This document shows positions 8,188-16,283 of a stretch of 64,000 nucleotides of DNA, in pieces. This DNA comes from Bifidobacterium longum subsp. infantis ATCC 15697 = JCM 1222 = DSM 20088. Its GTDB lineage: Bacteria; Actinomycetota; Actinomycetes; Actinomycetales; Bifidobacteriaceae. Location of the stretch: NCBI RefSeq assembly GCF_000269965.1, contig NC_017219.1, positions 2,418,001 through 2,482,000 of the forward strand, given 5' to 3'. Position numbers and translations under genes: made by a program. The notes under the pieces were generated by a model, which was given only the letters and a program-made list of their open reading frames with translations, did no database searches and was not told the DNA's origin. Within the stretch, counting starts at the first letter, position 1. The number at the start of each line of letters is the position of its first letter.

Positions 8188-8306
8188 TCCCGCGGCCAGC
8201 ATCAGTCGACAACGCTTCGGCAGTCAAAGAAGAAAATCGGCACAGCACGGCGCACAACACATCAGCACAACACACTCTTACCACTCGAATACGTAAGGAA
8301 GTAACC

Positions 8307-9950
8307 ATGTCCACCAGCACACCCAATGCCATCAGCACGCCCGACACCATCAGCACGCCCAGCACCTCTCCCACTATCACCACCGACGCCCTGATCATTG
8401 GATTCGGCAAGGGCGGCAAAACCTTGGCCGCCAAGCTCAGCGCAGCCGGCCGCAAGGTCGTCGTCGCCGAGGCAAGCGCCAACATGTACGGCGGCACCTG
8501 CATCAATATCGGATGCTTGCCGTCCAAGTCACTGATTTTGTCCGCCGAACAGGCGCGGCGGGATGGCGCGAACAGTACTCCCGAAACCCGCGAAGCAGCG
8601 TTCGAGGCTGCTATCAAGGAGAAGCGCCGCGTCACTTCGATGCTGCGCGACAAGAACTATCACAAGCTCGCCGACCAAGACAACATCACCGTAATCACCG
8701 GCCACGCTCACTTCACCGGCCCTCATAGCGTGGAAATCGCCACCGCTGAGGGCCCGGTCGCCGTGACCGCCAGCAAGATCTTCATCAATACCGGCGCCAC
8801 GCCGCGCATTCCGGATATTCCCGGTATCCGCACTACGCCCGGCGTCTACACCAGCACTGGACTGATGGATCTCGACGATATGCCGCAGCGACTGGCGATT
8901 ATCGGTTCAGGATTCATTGGACTTGAGTTTGCCTCGATGTTTGCCGATTTCGGCACGGCGGTTACCGTGCTGCAGCACAATGCCGAGTTCCTGCCGCGCG
9001 AGGATGCGGATGTGGCGGCCGCGATTCGCGCACAGCTGGAAGCGCAGGGCGTCAAGTTCCTGTTCAACGCGGATACCAAGGCCATCACGCCTGCTGCTGA
9101 CGGCGGCGTCAGGTTGTCCGTTGCGGTGAAGGGTATGACTCGCGGTGCATCGCAAGCTTGCGATTCCACCCCCGCCGGCACCGGGAACGCTCATACCGAT
9201 ATCACCGGTGCCACCGGCACCACCGACACTGCAACAACCACCAGCCCCACTAGCAACCCGACCGATCACGCCACGATGTCACACGTTCAAACGAAACCAT
9301 CAGACGATGGCGAGCCGCGGTTCGCCGAACCGGCTGAAGCCCGATTCTGCCTGACCACCGACGCGGTACTGGTGGCCACCGGACGTACGCCGAACGTCGA
9401 GGGACTGCATCTTGAGGCGGCTGGCGTGGAGCTCACCGAACGCGGCGCCGTGAAAGTCGACGAGCTTCTGCGCACCACAGCAGCCGACATTTGGGCTCTG
9501 GGCGATGTGAACGGCGGCCCGCAGCACACGTACATTTCACTGGACGACTATCGCGTGGTGTGGTCGCAGCTCAATGGTTCCGCCCGTCCGTACACGGTGA
9601 AGGACCGCAAGCATGTGCCGTCGAGCACATTCCTCGCCACGCCTTACTCTCGCGTGGGATTGAATGAGCGCGAGGCGAAGGCGGCCGGATTGGATTATGT
9701 GGTCAAGCGATTGCCGGTGGCCGCTGTGCCGAAGGCCCAGGTAATGCGGCGACCGGATGGTCTGATGAAGGCGATTGTGGAACGCAATACTGGCCGCATT
9801 CTGGGTGCGATGCTGCTTTCCGTCGAGTCGCACGAGGTGATCAATATCGTCAAGTTGGCGATGGATCTTGACGCGCCGGCCAGCACGTTGCGCGATATAG
9901 TGTTCACGCATCCGACGATTGCCGAGGCACTGAACGACTTGTTCGCGTAG
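8307..9950 (+). CDS. RclA-like pyridine nucleotide-disulfide oxidoreductase with internal insert
   Basis: This is a FAD- and NAD(P)H-dependent flavoprotein of the mercuric reductase/lipoamide dehydrogenase superfamily. It follows E. coli RclA closely along its length: IIGFGKGGKTLA (FAD, about 29-41), redox pair C65/C70 in GGTCINIGC, LRDKNYHKLAD, GSGFIGLEFASMFADFG (NAD site), WALGDVNGGPQ and C-terminal FTHPTIAEALNDLF. RclA protects against reactive chlorine species. Two features are odd: an N-terminal repeated ISTPDTISTP extension, and a Ser/Thr/Gly-rich insert of about 70 residues (276-345) inside the NAD domain. The start at 8307 follows AAGGAAG. The lower-confidence alternative is another flavin disulfide reductase of the same clan. 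Confidence 0.85.
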   Translation: MSTSTPNAISTPDTISTPSTSPTITTDALIIGFGKGGKTLAAKLSAAGRKVVVAEASANMYGGTCINIGCLPSKSLILSAEQARRDGANSTPETREAAFEAAIKEKRRVTSMLRDKNYHKLADQDNITVITGHAHFTGPHSVEIATAEGPVAVTASKIFINTGATPRIPDIPGIRTTPGVYTSTGLMDLDDMPQRLAIIGSGFIGLEFASMFADFGTAVTVLQHNAEFLPREDADVAAAIRAQLEAQGVKFLFNADTKAITPAADGGVRLSVAVKGMTRGASQACDSTPAGTGNAHTDITGATGTTDTATTTSPTSNPTDHATMSHVQTKPSDDGEPRFAEPAEARFCLTTDAVLVATGRTPNVEGLHLEAAGVELTERGAVKVDELLRTTAADIWALGDVNGGPQHTYISLDDYRVVWSQLNGSARPYTVKDRKHVPSSTFLATPYSRVGLNEREAKAAGLDYVVKRLPVAAVPKAQVMRRPDGLMKAIVERNTGRILGAMLLSVESHEVINIVKLAMDLDAPASTLRDIVFTHPTIAEALNDLFA

Positions 9951-9967
9951 TTTGTCCGCAGAGCACG

Positions 9968-10013
9968 CCCGCGTAGTGCGACCCGCGTAGTGCGACCCGC
10001 GTAGTGCGACCCG
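9968..10013. repeat. 14-bp tandem repeat
   Basis: Three perfect head-to-tail copies of CCCGCGTAGTGCGA (9968-10009) and a partial fourth lie between the RclA-like gene and its terminator. Copy number could vary between strains. Confidence 0.85.
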
Positions 10014-10032
10014 CAACAGACTCCCCTAATGC

Positions 10033-10076
10033 GCGCGAAGGTCCTCATCGATGTAAACCGATGAGGACCTTCGCGC
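10033..10076 (+). terminator. Terminator of the RclA-like gene
   Basis: A perfect 18-bp stem (GCGCGAAGGTCCTCATCG and its complement) closes an 8-nt loop, followed by TGTTGT. The T-tract is weak, but the stem is very stable. Confidence 0.75.
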
Positions 10077-10122
10077 TGTTGTCATGATACGTACGTGACA
10101 GCAATTACATCCGAACCAGCCG

Positions 10123-10380
10123 TTACTTCAAGCCGAGCTTACGGTCCAGAATGTCGGAGGCCTCCAATCCCAAGCGGCGTCGGATGAACCAGCCAAGACC
10201 GAGTGGCAGGCCCGAAGCCAAGGCCACGCCGTCTGAACCGAGTGCCACGGTTTTGGCGTTGTCTGCGATAAGCATGGTGCCCTTGGATGCGGCCATGGAG
10301 GTCGAACCATCGCTGTCCGCCTCTGGTTTGAGGATTTCGACGTTGCCGTCACTGGTTTTGCACAGTCCCTTATTCTCATT
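10123..10380 (-). pseudogene. C-terminal remnant of an unidentified protein
   Basis: The minus-strand frame ends ALASGLPLGLGWFIRRRLGL...DRKLGLK and reads sensibly for 85 codons. It meets an in-frame TGA at 10381, beyond which coding-like sequence (AGEVGDNGASGI) continues in the same frame. No start codon fits. I do not recognise the family. It looks like the decayed end of a larger gene between the RclA terminator and RNase HI. Confidence 0.4.
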
Positions 10381-10595
10381 TCAGATACCGGATGCACCAT
10401 TGTCGCCGACCTCACCCGCAGAGAGGACATGTCTTGTTTCTCTTGTGGGCGCTCACTATTCACGCGCGATGGCATGTTTTTCAAGCAAAGTCAATAGGTG
10501 TGATGTTATTCACACTCTTCACTACGTTGTTTTGCCTCGCACTGGGCAACCCCACTTCAGCAAGAGATTGCACAGCTTGCGTTAGGGTGGAGAAC

Positions 10596-11486
10596 ATGAC
10601 TATCACAGTATCCACAGACGGTTCCGCATTAGGGAATCCAAACGGGCCAATGGGCTGGGCCTGGGCCGATCATGAGCCGAACACCGGCGGCAAGCCCGGC
10701 CATAAGCACGACGACCACGGCTACGACGCCGGCGGCGCGACCAACGGCACCAACCAGATTGGCGAACTGTGCGCAGTGTTGGAAGCTTTGCGAGCGCATC
10801 CGGGCCCCGAGCCATTGCTCATCGAGTCGGATTCACAGTACGCCATCAATTGCTCGACCAAGTGGGTCAAAGGCTGGAAGAAGAACGGCTGGAGAAATTC
10901 GCAGAAAAAGCCTGTGAAGAACAAAGAGCTTATTCAGGCGATCGACCGTGAAATCTCGCAACGCCCTGGCCCGGTGGATTTCCGATGGGTCAAAGGTCAC
11001 GCTGGCAACGAGGGCAATGAGTTGGTCGATGAATTGGCACGCACCTATGCGGGCGATTGCCGTTCAGGTGCGCGCGATGGCTATCTGCCGATTGAAGGCT
11101 GGCAGTCGCTGCTGGGCTCCGAATACGCACATGGCACCGATGTGCCTCCAGACGTGCAGTTGGTATTGGACGGCAAGGCAGATGCGGCAAGTTTGCGCAA
11201 ACCGGCTGCGGCGACGGATCCGACGGATGTCACAAGGCCAGAGACCAAGTCTTCGTCACCCTTAGCGGCACAATCAGCGCAACCTGTACAATCAGCGCAC
11301 CCCGTACACCCCGCAAAACCCAGTGGGCTGACGGTATCCGGTACGCTGACCTTCTCCCCCGCGCCGAAAACGAGCCCGTATTTCAACGGGCAGCCGATGC
11401 CGATCAAAGGCAGCATCGAAATCGAAGGCTATGTGGACGGCGACGGCAACCTGACCATCACCAACGCACCATTCATACGACACTAA
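10596..11486 (+). CDS. rnhA: Ribonuclease HI with C-terminal extension
   Basis: The enzyme cuts the RNA strand of RNA/DNA hybrids. The catalytic set D8 (STDGSA), E57 (GELCAVLEAL), D79 (ESDSQYA) and D145 (ELVDELA), plus H135 (KGHAGNEGNE), is complete in the first 155 residues. About 140 extra residues follow: a short segment, a low-complexity QSAQPVQSAHPVHPAKP stretch, and a compact final part (SGTLTFSPAPKT...GNLTITNAPF) of unknown role. The start at 10596 follows GGTGGAGAAC. Upstream in-frame ATG codons at 10392 and later lack homology and RBS. Confidence 0.92.
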   Translation: MTITVSTDGSALGNPNGPMGWAWADHEPNTGGKPGHKHDDHGYDAGGATNGTNQIGELCAVLEALRAHPGPEPLLIESDSQYAINCSTKWVKGWKKNGWRNSQKKPVKNKELIQAIDREISQRPGPVDFRWVKGHAGNEGNELVDELARTYAGDCRSGARDGYLPIEGWQSLLGSEYAHGTDVPPDVQLVLDGKADAASLRKPAAATDPTDVTRPETKSSSPLAAQSAQPVQSAHPVHPAKPSGLTVSGTLTFSPAPKTSPYFNGQPMPIKGSIEIEGYVDGDGNLTITNAPFIRH

Positions 11487-11616
11487 CACCCAAACACACG
11501 AATATGTACCGCAATCGGACACGATGGCACAAAATCGCTCATTCGCGTTAGGATAGGAGATAAGGCTTCACGCCGTTGATCCGTGCGGCGGAGGCAAGGA
11601 TGGCAAAGGAGAAACC

Positions 11617-12315
11617 ATGGATAAGGCACAGCAGGATGCGCTGAAGAAGGCGGCCGGCATCGAAGCCGCCAAGCTCGTTGAAAACGGCATGATCGCAGGC
11701 CTCGGCACTGGTTCGACCGTGAAGTTCCTGGTGGACGAGCTCGGCCGCCGTCATCAGGAGGAAGGTCTTGAGTTCACTGGCGTGACCACTTCCCGCCGCA
11801 CGCAGGCCCAGGCCGAGAGCTACGGCATCAAGATCGTGGACATCGACGACGTGGACCACATCGACGTGACCATTGACGGTGCCGACGAAGTCGACAAGAA
11901 CTTCAACGGCATCAAGGGCGGCGGCGCTGCTCTGCTGTGGGAGAAGATCGTGGCCACCAACTCCAACCAGATCGTGTGGATTGTGGACGAGTCCAAGGTT
12001 GTGGACACCATCGGCAAGTTCCCGCTGCCGGTCGAGGTCATTCCGTTCGGCGCTGGCCACGTCATCAAGAAGTTCGAGGCCTGCGGCTACAAGCCGGTGC
12101 TTCGTCTTGACGCCGACGGCAAGGAAGTGCGCACCGACGAGAACAACTTCGTGGTGGACCTGCACCTGGAGCGCATCGATCACCCGCAGGAGCTGGCCGA
12201 AGACCTGATCAACACGGTCGGCGTGGTGGAGCACGGCCTGTTCCTCAACATGGTCGACAAGGTCATCGTCGGCGACCCGAACGGCCCGCGCGTGATGACC
12301 AACGCCAACAAGTGA
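11617..12315 (+). CDS. rpiA: Ribose-5-phosphate isomerase A
   Basis: The enzyme interconverts ribose 5-phosphate and ribulose 5-phosphate, feeding the pentose steps of the bifid shunt. The phosphate loop GLGTGSTVKF (28-37), the acidic DGADEVD (87-93) and the catalytic KGGGAALLWEK (K100, E109) are present. The length of 232 residues is normal. A GGAG motif precedes the ATG, and the gene ends in its own hairpin. Confidence 0.96.
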   Translation: MDKAQQDALKKAAGIEAAKLVENGMIAGLGTGSTVKFLVDELGRRHQEEGLEFTGVTTSRRTQAQAESYGIKIVDIDDVDHIDVTIDGADEVDKNFNGIKGGGAALLWEKIVATNSNQIVWIVDESKVVDTIGKFPLPVEVIPFGAGHVIKKFEACGYKPVLRLDADGKEVRTDENNFVVDLHLERIDHPQELAEDLINTVGVVEHGLFLNMVDKVIVGDPNGPRVMTNANK

Positions 12316-12340
12316 TTGTCTCACATCACTAAGCTTTTCC

Positions 12341-12373
12341 AAGCCCGCATCTGCACATCGCAGGCGCGGGCTT
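12341..12373 (+). terminator. Hairpin after rpiA
   Basis: AAGCCCGC pairs with GCGGGCTT, followed by TACTGTT. It lies 25 bp after the rpiA stop; the T-tract is short. Confidence 0.65.
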
Positions 12374-12411
12374 TACTGTTGCCCGAACAAGGCAAAGAGC
12401 CAAGCAAAAGA

Positions 12412-12444
12412 GAAACCCCGCGACCATAACGATCACGGGGTTTC
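12412..12444 (-). terminator. Terminator of the bS22-type gene
   Basis: GAAACCCCG and CGGGGTTTC pair. On the minus strand the hairpin follows the 29-residue ribosomal protein gene and is followed by TCTTTTGCTTGG. Confidence 0.7.
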
Positions 12445-12467
12445 TAATGCCTTGATTGCAGGTAAGA

Positions 12468-12557
12468 CTACTTACGCTGGTGGCGGGTCTTACGCAGCAG
12501 TTTGCGGTGCTTCTTCTTGCTCATCCGCTTGCGGCGCTTCTTGATGACAGAACCCAT
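12468..12557 (-). CDS. bS22-type small ribosomal protein (AURKAIP1/COX24 family)
   Basis: The 29-residue, very basic protein starts MGSVIKKRRKRMSKKKHRKL and ends RKTRHQRK. This matches the actinobacterial AURKAIP1/COX24-domain microprotein, seen as bS22 in mycobacterial ribosome structures. GGAGG lies eight bases before the ATG, and a terminator follows the stop. It is short enough to be missed by most gene finders. The bifidobacterial copy appears to lack the last few residues of the mycobacterial one. Confidence 0.85.
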   Translation of the reverse strand: MGSVIKKRRKRMSKKKHRKLLRKTRHQRK

Positions 12558-12748
12558 CTGAAGCCTCCATTTCGATTAATCGTAAAAGTTGCAACTCGCA
12601 CCATAATACACGTGTTGCCAGACAGAGGGAACCAGTATGTTGCCGATAGTCCGCATATGCCCTGAACGCAGTTGAGGCATCCACATCAGCAATGCGGGTG
12701 CCCCAACGTTCATAAGTCTGTGCAGCAGCTGACAGCCGATATTAGATA

Positions 12749-13381
12749 CTACATCGGGAACTTCTGATAGAAGCGATCGACCGCTTCCTTGGTACCGGTA
12801 GCTTGGAAGACCACGGTATCGTTCTGCCAGATGGCAACGGCGTTCTTGCTGTTGGAGGCATCGGCCTTCACCACGTACGCGCCCGTGACGTTGCCGGAAA
12901 CCTTGACGTTGCCGGATGCCGACTCATCGCCGGTCTGCGCAGCGACCAACGCATCGTACTGGGTCTTGGCATTGTCCGCCGACGACCACTGCGCGGCGAC
13001 CAGCGTGACATCCTTGGCGGCATCACCAGTGGAGTAGGTCAGAGTGTACCCCTCGAGCGGCGACGCGGAATTCCACGTCGTGGAGGCAACCGCCTTGGTA
13101 CGCGCGTAATTCAGTACGCTGTCCGGCATGGCCTTCAACAGCTCACTGGCATCATCCGGCAAAGCTGTGGCGTCGATAGTCGGCTTGGTCGGCTCGGATG
13201 ATTCGGTTTTCTGCTGGCTGTTTTGGGTGGTAGTGGAGGTGCCATCATTCTTCTGGATGGCCCAACCCGGCCACACAAAGGCCGAAAGCACTGCCAGGAT
13301 AATCACAACAGCTGCGGCAACCACCACTGCAATCAACTTGCCATGGGATTGTGTGGTCGAGGAGTTCTCACTATTAGTCAT
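12749..13381 (-). CDS. Membrane-anchored hypothetical protein
   Basis: The 210-residue protein has a short polar N-terminus, one transmembrane helix (about 15-37, KLIAVVVAAAVVIILAVLSA), a Ser/Thr/Gln linker (about 45-68) and an extracytoplasmic domain of about 140 residues rich in small polar residues. There is no lipobox. The domain has no motif I recognise. It is transcribed away from radA and is probably monocistronic. The most likely location is the cell surface, with unknown function. Confidence 0.75.
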   Translation of the reverse strand: MTNSENSSTTQSHGKLIAVVVAAAVVIILAVLSAFVWPGWAIQKNDGTSTTTQNSQQKTESSEPTKPTIDATALPDDASELLKAMPDSVLNYARTKAVASTTWNSASPLEGYTLTYSTGDAAKDVTLVAAQWSSADNAKTQYDALVAAQTGDESASGNVKVSGNVTGAYVVKADASNSKNAVAIWQNDTVVFQATGTKEAVDRFYQKFPM

Positions 13382-13462
13382 GCCCCGATTCTCTCACAGC
13401 CGCGTGACGCTAGGCGGCCGTAATCTTAGTCGTTGTGCGCAAGCCGCGTGAAACTCTTACGA

Positions 13463-13480
13463 ACGGTAAAAATTTACCGT
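13463..13480. promoter_or_regulatory. Palindrome upstream of radA
   Basis: ACGGTAAAAATTTACCGT has 8-bp arms around two bases and lies 28 bp before the radA start, where an operator would overlap the promoter. A related palindrome (GGTAAAATTTTACC) sits inside the array at 51670-51809. Confidence 0.45.
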
Positions 13481-13508
13481 CCGCTGGTGTTCGGGTTAGG
13501 GTGAGACC

Positions 13509-15047
13509 ATGGCGAAATCAAGTGTGCAGTATGTATGTTCCGAATGCGGTTGGAACGGGCCGAAGTGGTACGGCCGTTGCCCCGAGTGTGGTCAGTGGGG
13601 CACGGTCGAGGAATTTCACGAGGCTCGGCCGGCGGCAGGCTCTCGTACGGCCGCTCCCGGCCGAACATCACGCACGCAGTCGGTTACGGTTGCCAACAAC
13701 GCCAGATCTGCAGCCCGTCCGATTACCGAAGTGGGCACGGAAAGCGTCGAGCGGCTCGGTACCGGGTTTTTCGAATTCGACCGTGTGCTCGGCGGTGGCG
13801 TGGTGCCGGGTTCAGTGACGCTGATAGCGGGCGAACCGGGTATCGGCAAGTCGACATTGCTGTTGCAGACGGCCGGCAATATCGCGCGCGTTGTGGCGGT
13901 GGACAGTACGTTCCGAGGGGCAGGTCAGCGGTCTGCCCAACAGTCGAGCCGGGCGCAGGGCGGCACATCAAACACGGTGTCGACACAGGACAACACAGCA
14001 TCAACGCACGCCAACACCGTGCTGTACATTTCCGGCGAGGAATCACAGGCGCAGGTTCGTTTGCGCGCTTCCCGCATCAACGCGGTGGAGCCGAACTTGT
14101 TACTGGCCTCCACCACCGACCTGTCCACAGTATTGGGGCTGATCGAACAGAACAAGCCGGCCTTGGCCATTGTGGATTCGGCGCAAACCATCGTCTCGCA
14201 GGAGGTCGATGGCATTTCCGGCGGTTCGACTCAGGTGCGCGAAGTGGCAAGCGCGCTGATAGATACCGCTAAGACACTTGACATTCCAGTATTTCTGGTT
14301 GGTCATGTGACCAAGGACGGTTCGATTGCAGGCCCGCGCACATTGGAGCATCTGGTCGATGTGGTCTGTCAATTCGAAGGCGACAGCGAGACTGCGCTGA
14401 GAATGCTGCGAGCGGTGAAGAATCGTTTTGGTCCGACCGATGAAGTCGGCTGTTTCGACATGAGCGGTGAGGGCATCGAAGAGGTCACCGATCCCGCCGG
14501 ATTATTCCTGTCTGGAGACGGCCCTGATGCGGCCAACGTGGCACCCGTGGAAGGCACCTGTGTGACGTTCACATTGGATGGGCATCGCAGTCTGCCTATC
14601 GAAGTACAGGCTCTGGTCACCACGTCGGTGCTGCCCACACCTCGACGTGCGGTCAATGGCGTGGACCCCAGCCGTATCGCCATGCTGGTCGCGGTGCTCT
14701 ACCGCCACAGCAAGCTCAACCTGCTGTCCAACGACCTGTATATCTCCACTATTGCCGGAGGCCAGGCCAAGGAGCCCGGTTCCGACTTGGCGATAGTGGC
14801 GGCACTGGCGAGCGCCGCCACGTCAAAACCCATTGCTCGAGCCACGTGTGCCATCGGGGAAATTTCCCTGACCGGTCAGGTGCGCCCGGTACCGCGTATG
14901 GAATATCGCCTTCGCGAGGCCGCGCGCCTTGGCTTTACGACGGCGGTCATTCCTCCTCTGCGCAAGCCAGTGCATGTCGAGGGACTTCGGCTGGTGGAGT
15001 CCAACACATTGTCCGACGCATTAGACGCCTTGGGAGTGCGTAAATAA
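13509..15047 (+). CDS. radA: DNA repair protein RadA
   Basis: RadA (Sms) is a RecA-like ATPase that drives branch migration in recombinational repair. The C4 zinc finger uses C10, C13, C24 and C27; Walker A GEPGIGKST is at 108-116; the RadA signature KNRFG is at 304-308; and a Lon-protease-like domain fills the C-terminus. Between strands of the ATPase core, about residues 131-169, there is a low-complexity insert (Gln/Ser/Thr rich) where most RadA proteins have a short loop before LYISGEES. The overall length of 512 residues is longer than usual for that reason. Confidence 0.95.
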   Translation: MAKSSVQYVCSECGWNGPKWYGRCPECGQWGTVEEFHEARPAAGSRTAAPGRTSRTQSVTVANNARSAARPITEVGTESVERLGTGFFEFDRVLGGGVVPGSVTLIAGEPGIGKSTLLLQTAGNIARVVAVDSTFRGAGQRSAQQSSRAQGGTSNTVSTQDNTASTHANTVLYISGEESQAQVRLRASRINAVEPNLLLASTTDLSTVLGLIEQNKPALAIVDSAQTIVSQEVDGISGGSTQVREVASALIDTAKTLDIPVFLVGHVTKDGSIAGPRTLEHLVDVVCQFEGDSETALRMLRAVKNRFGPTDEVGCFDMSGEGIEEVTDPAGLFLSGDGPDAANVAPVEGTCVTFTLDGHRSLPIEVQALVTTSVLPTPRRAVNGVDPSRIAMLVAVLYRHSKLNLLSNDLYISTIAGGQAKEPGSDLAIVAALASAATSKPIARATCAIGEISLTGQVRPVPRMEYRLREAARLGFTTAVIPPLRKPVHVEGLRLVESNTLSDALDALGVRK

Positions 15048-15061
15048 CCCTGAGATATGCC

Positions 15062-16186
15062 TCAGGCGGTAAGACGCTTGGTCTCTTCGACGTTGCGCTT
15101 GAGTTCGTCAACGAGTTGGTCGGGGCCATCAAACTTGACCTGCGGGCGCAGGAAACCGATGAATTCAACGCGAACCTTATGGCCGTACAGATCAATCCAC
15201 TCATCGGTGATGCAGTAGGCCTCCACTACGCGTTCGTTGAGTCCTGTTTTCTCGCTGAAGGTGGGTTTGGTGCCAATGGAGATGGCGGCGGGCCAACGGT
15301 TTTCACCATCTACCAGCCAACCGGCATAGACGCCGTCGACCGGAATGTAGCCTGCAATGTCGGAGCCAAGATTGGCGGTGGGGAATCCGATGGTGCGGCC
15401 GCGCTCCTCACCGTGCACCACTTCGCCTTCGATGGCGTGCGGAGCACCCAGAATGGCGTTGGCATCCTGGATTCGGCCATGAGCCAGCAGGTAACGCACA
15501 TTGGTGGAGCTCCATGCGCGCATTGCCTTGGCCTGGTTCTTCTTGCTCCATGCACGGCGCTCGGCCTTGGTGGCATTGGCCAGCGGGTCGACGGGCTCTC
15601 CCCATCCGCTCGGGGCTTCCGGCTTGAAATCGCGCGGAATACGCACTTCGCCCGGGCCACGGTCATCGACCACGTCAAGTTCGAATACACCGGTGGCGAC
15701 GGCAAGATTGGCGATACGCTTCACATCACCTTCTCGTCCCTTGCCCATGGCGGCATCCTGCCCGAGGACCAGCGTACGCATGCCCAGCTTGCCGGTGAGT
15801 CGGCCAAGGAAGAAAATGTATGACATGGCTGCGAAGGCCAGCGTGTAGTGCACGACCAGCACATGGTCCACGCCGAACTGTTCCATGCGGTGCAGTCGAT
15901 CATCCACACTGGTCAACGCTTCGGCATCCACATTCTGCGCCGCAGGTTCCTCGCCATGGTGAGAGGCGGCCCAGCCGTGCACGAATGCGGGGCGCGGGTC
16001 AAACAGAATCACCACGGAAAAAGCACCATGCTGGTGCGCGAGTTCCACCACGCGCTTGATCACCGCCTGATGACCCAAGTGCATGCCATCAAATGCGCCC
16101 AATGTCACCACGGCCTTCTTGTCGTTACTGAACGAGGGCCATTCAATCGAGCCTTCGGCGTCAGGGGTCAGGTGCGTGATATCCAT
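15062..16186 (-). CDS. ribF: Bifunctional riboflavin kinase / FAD synthetase
   Basis: The enzyme makes FMN and then FAD from riboflavin. The N-terminal nucleotidyltransferase carries GAFDGMHLGHQAVI (about 32-45), and the C-terminal kinase carries GEVVHGEERGRTIGFPTANLG, with the FPTANL flavokinase signature. The length of 374 residues includes a charged linker after the first domain. The gene is the last of the truB-ribF minus-strand set and converges on radA, with only 14 bp between stop codons. Confidence 0.95.
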   Translation of the reverse strand: MDITHLTPDAEGSIEWPSFSNDKKAVVTLGAFDGMHLGHQAVIKRVVELAHQHGAFSVVILFDPRPAFVHGWAASHHGEEPAAQNVDAEALTSVDDRLHRMEQFGVDHVLVVHYTLAFAAMSYIFFLGRLTGKLGMRTLVLGQDAAMGKGREGDVKRIANLAVATGVFELDVVDDRGPGEVRIPRDFKPEAPSGWGEPVDPLANATKAERRAWSKKNQAKAMRAWSSTNVRYLLAHGRIQDANAILGAPHAIEGEVVHGEERGRTIGFPTANLGSDIAGYIPVDGVYAGWLVDGENRWPAAISIGTKPTFSEKTGLNERVVEAYCITDEWIDLYGHKVRVEFIGFLRPQVKFDGPDQLVDELKRNVEETKRLTA

Positions 16187-16283
16187 CAGTGTGCTGTTCC
16201 TTTTATCCGTGCGATGTTATTCGTGCAATATAGGCGTTGTTGTGCGCGGCCTGTATCAAGCTGCACTTTTCACCGCGTCTACT

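Noticed and set aside
10128..10484. 118-codon minus-strand frame
   Set aside because: Its frame is not the one with the protein-like C-terminus (10123-10380); residue usage looks random.
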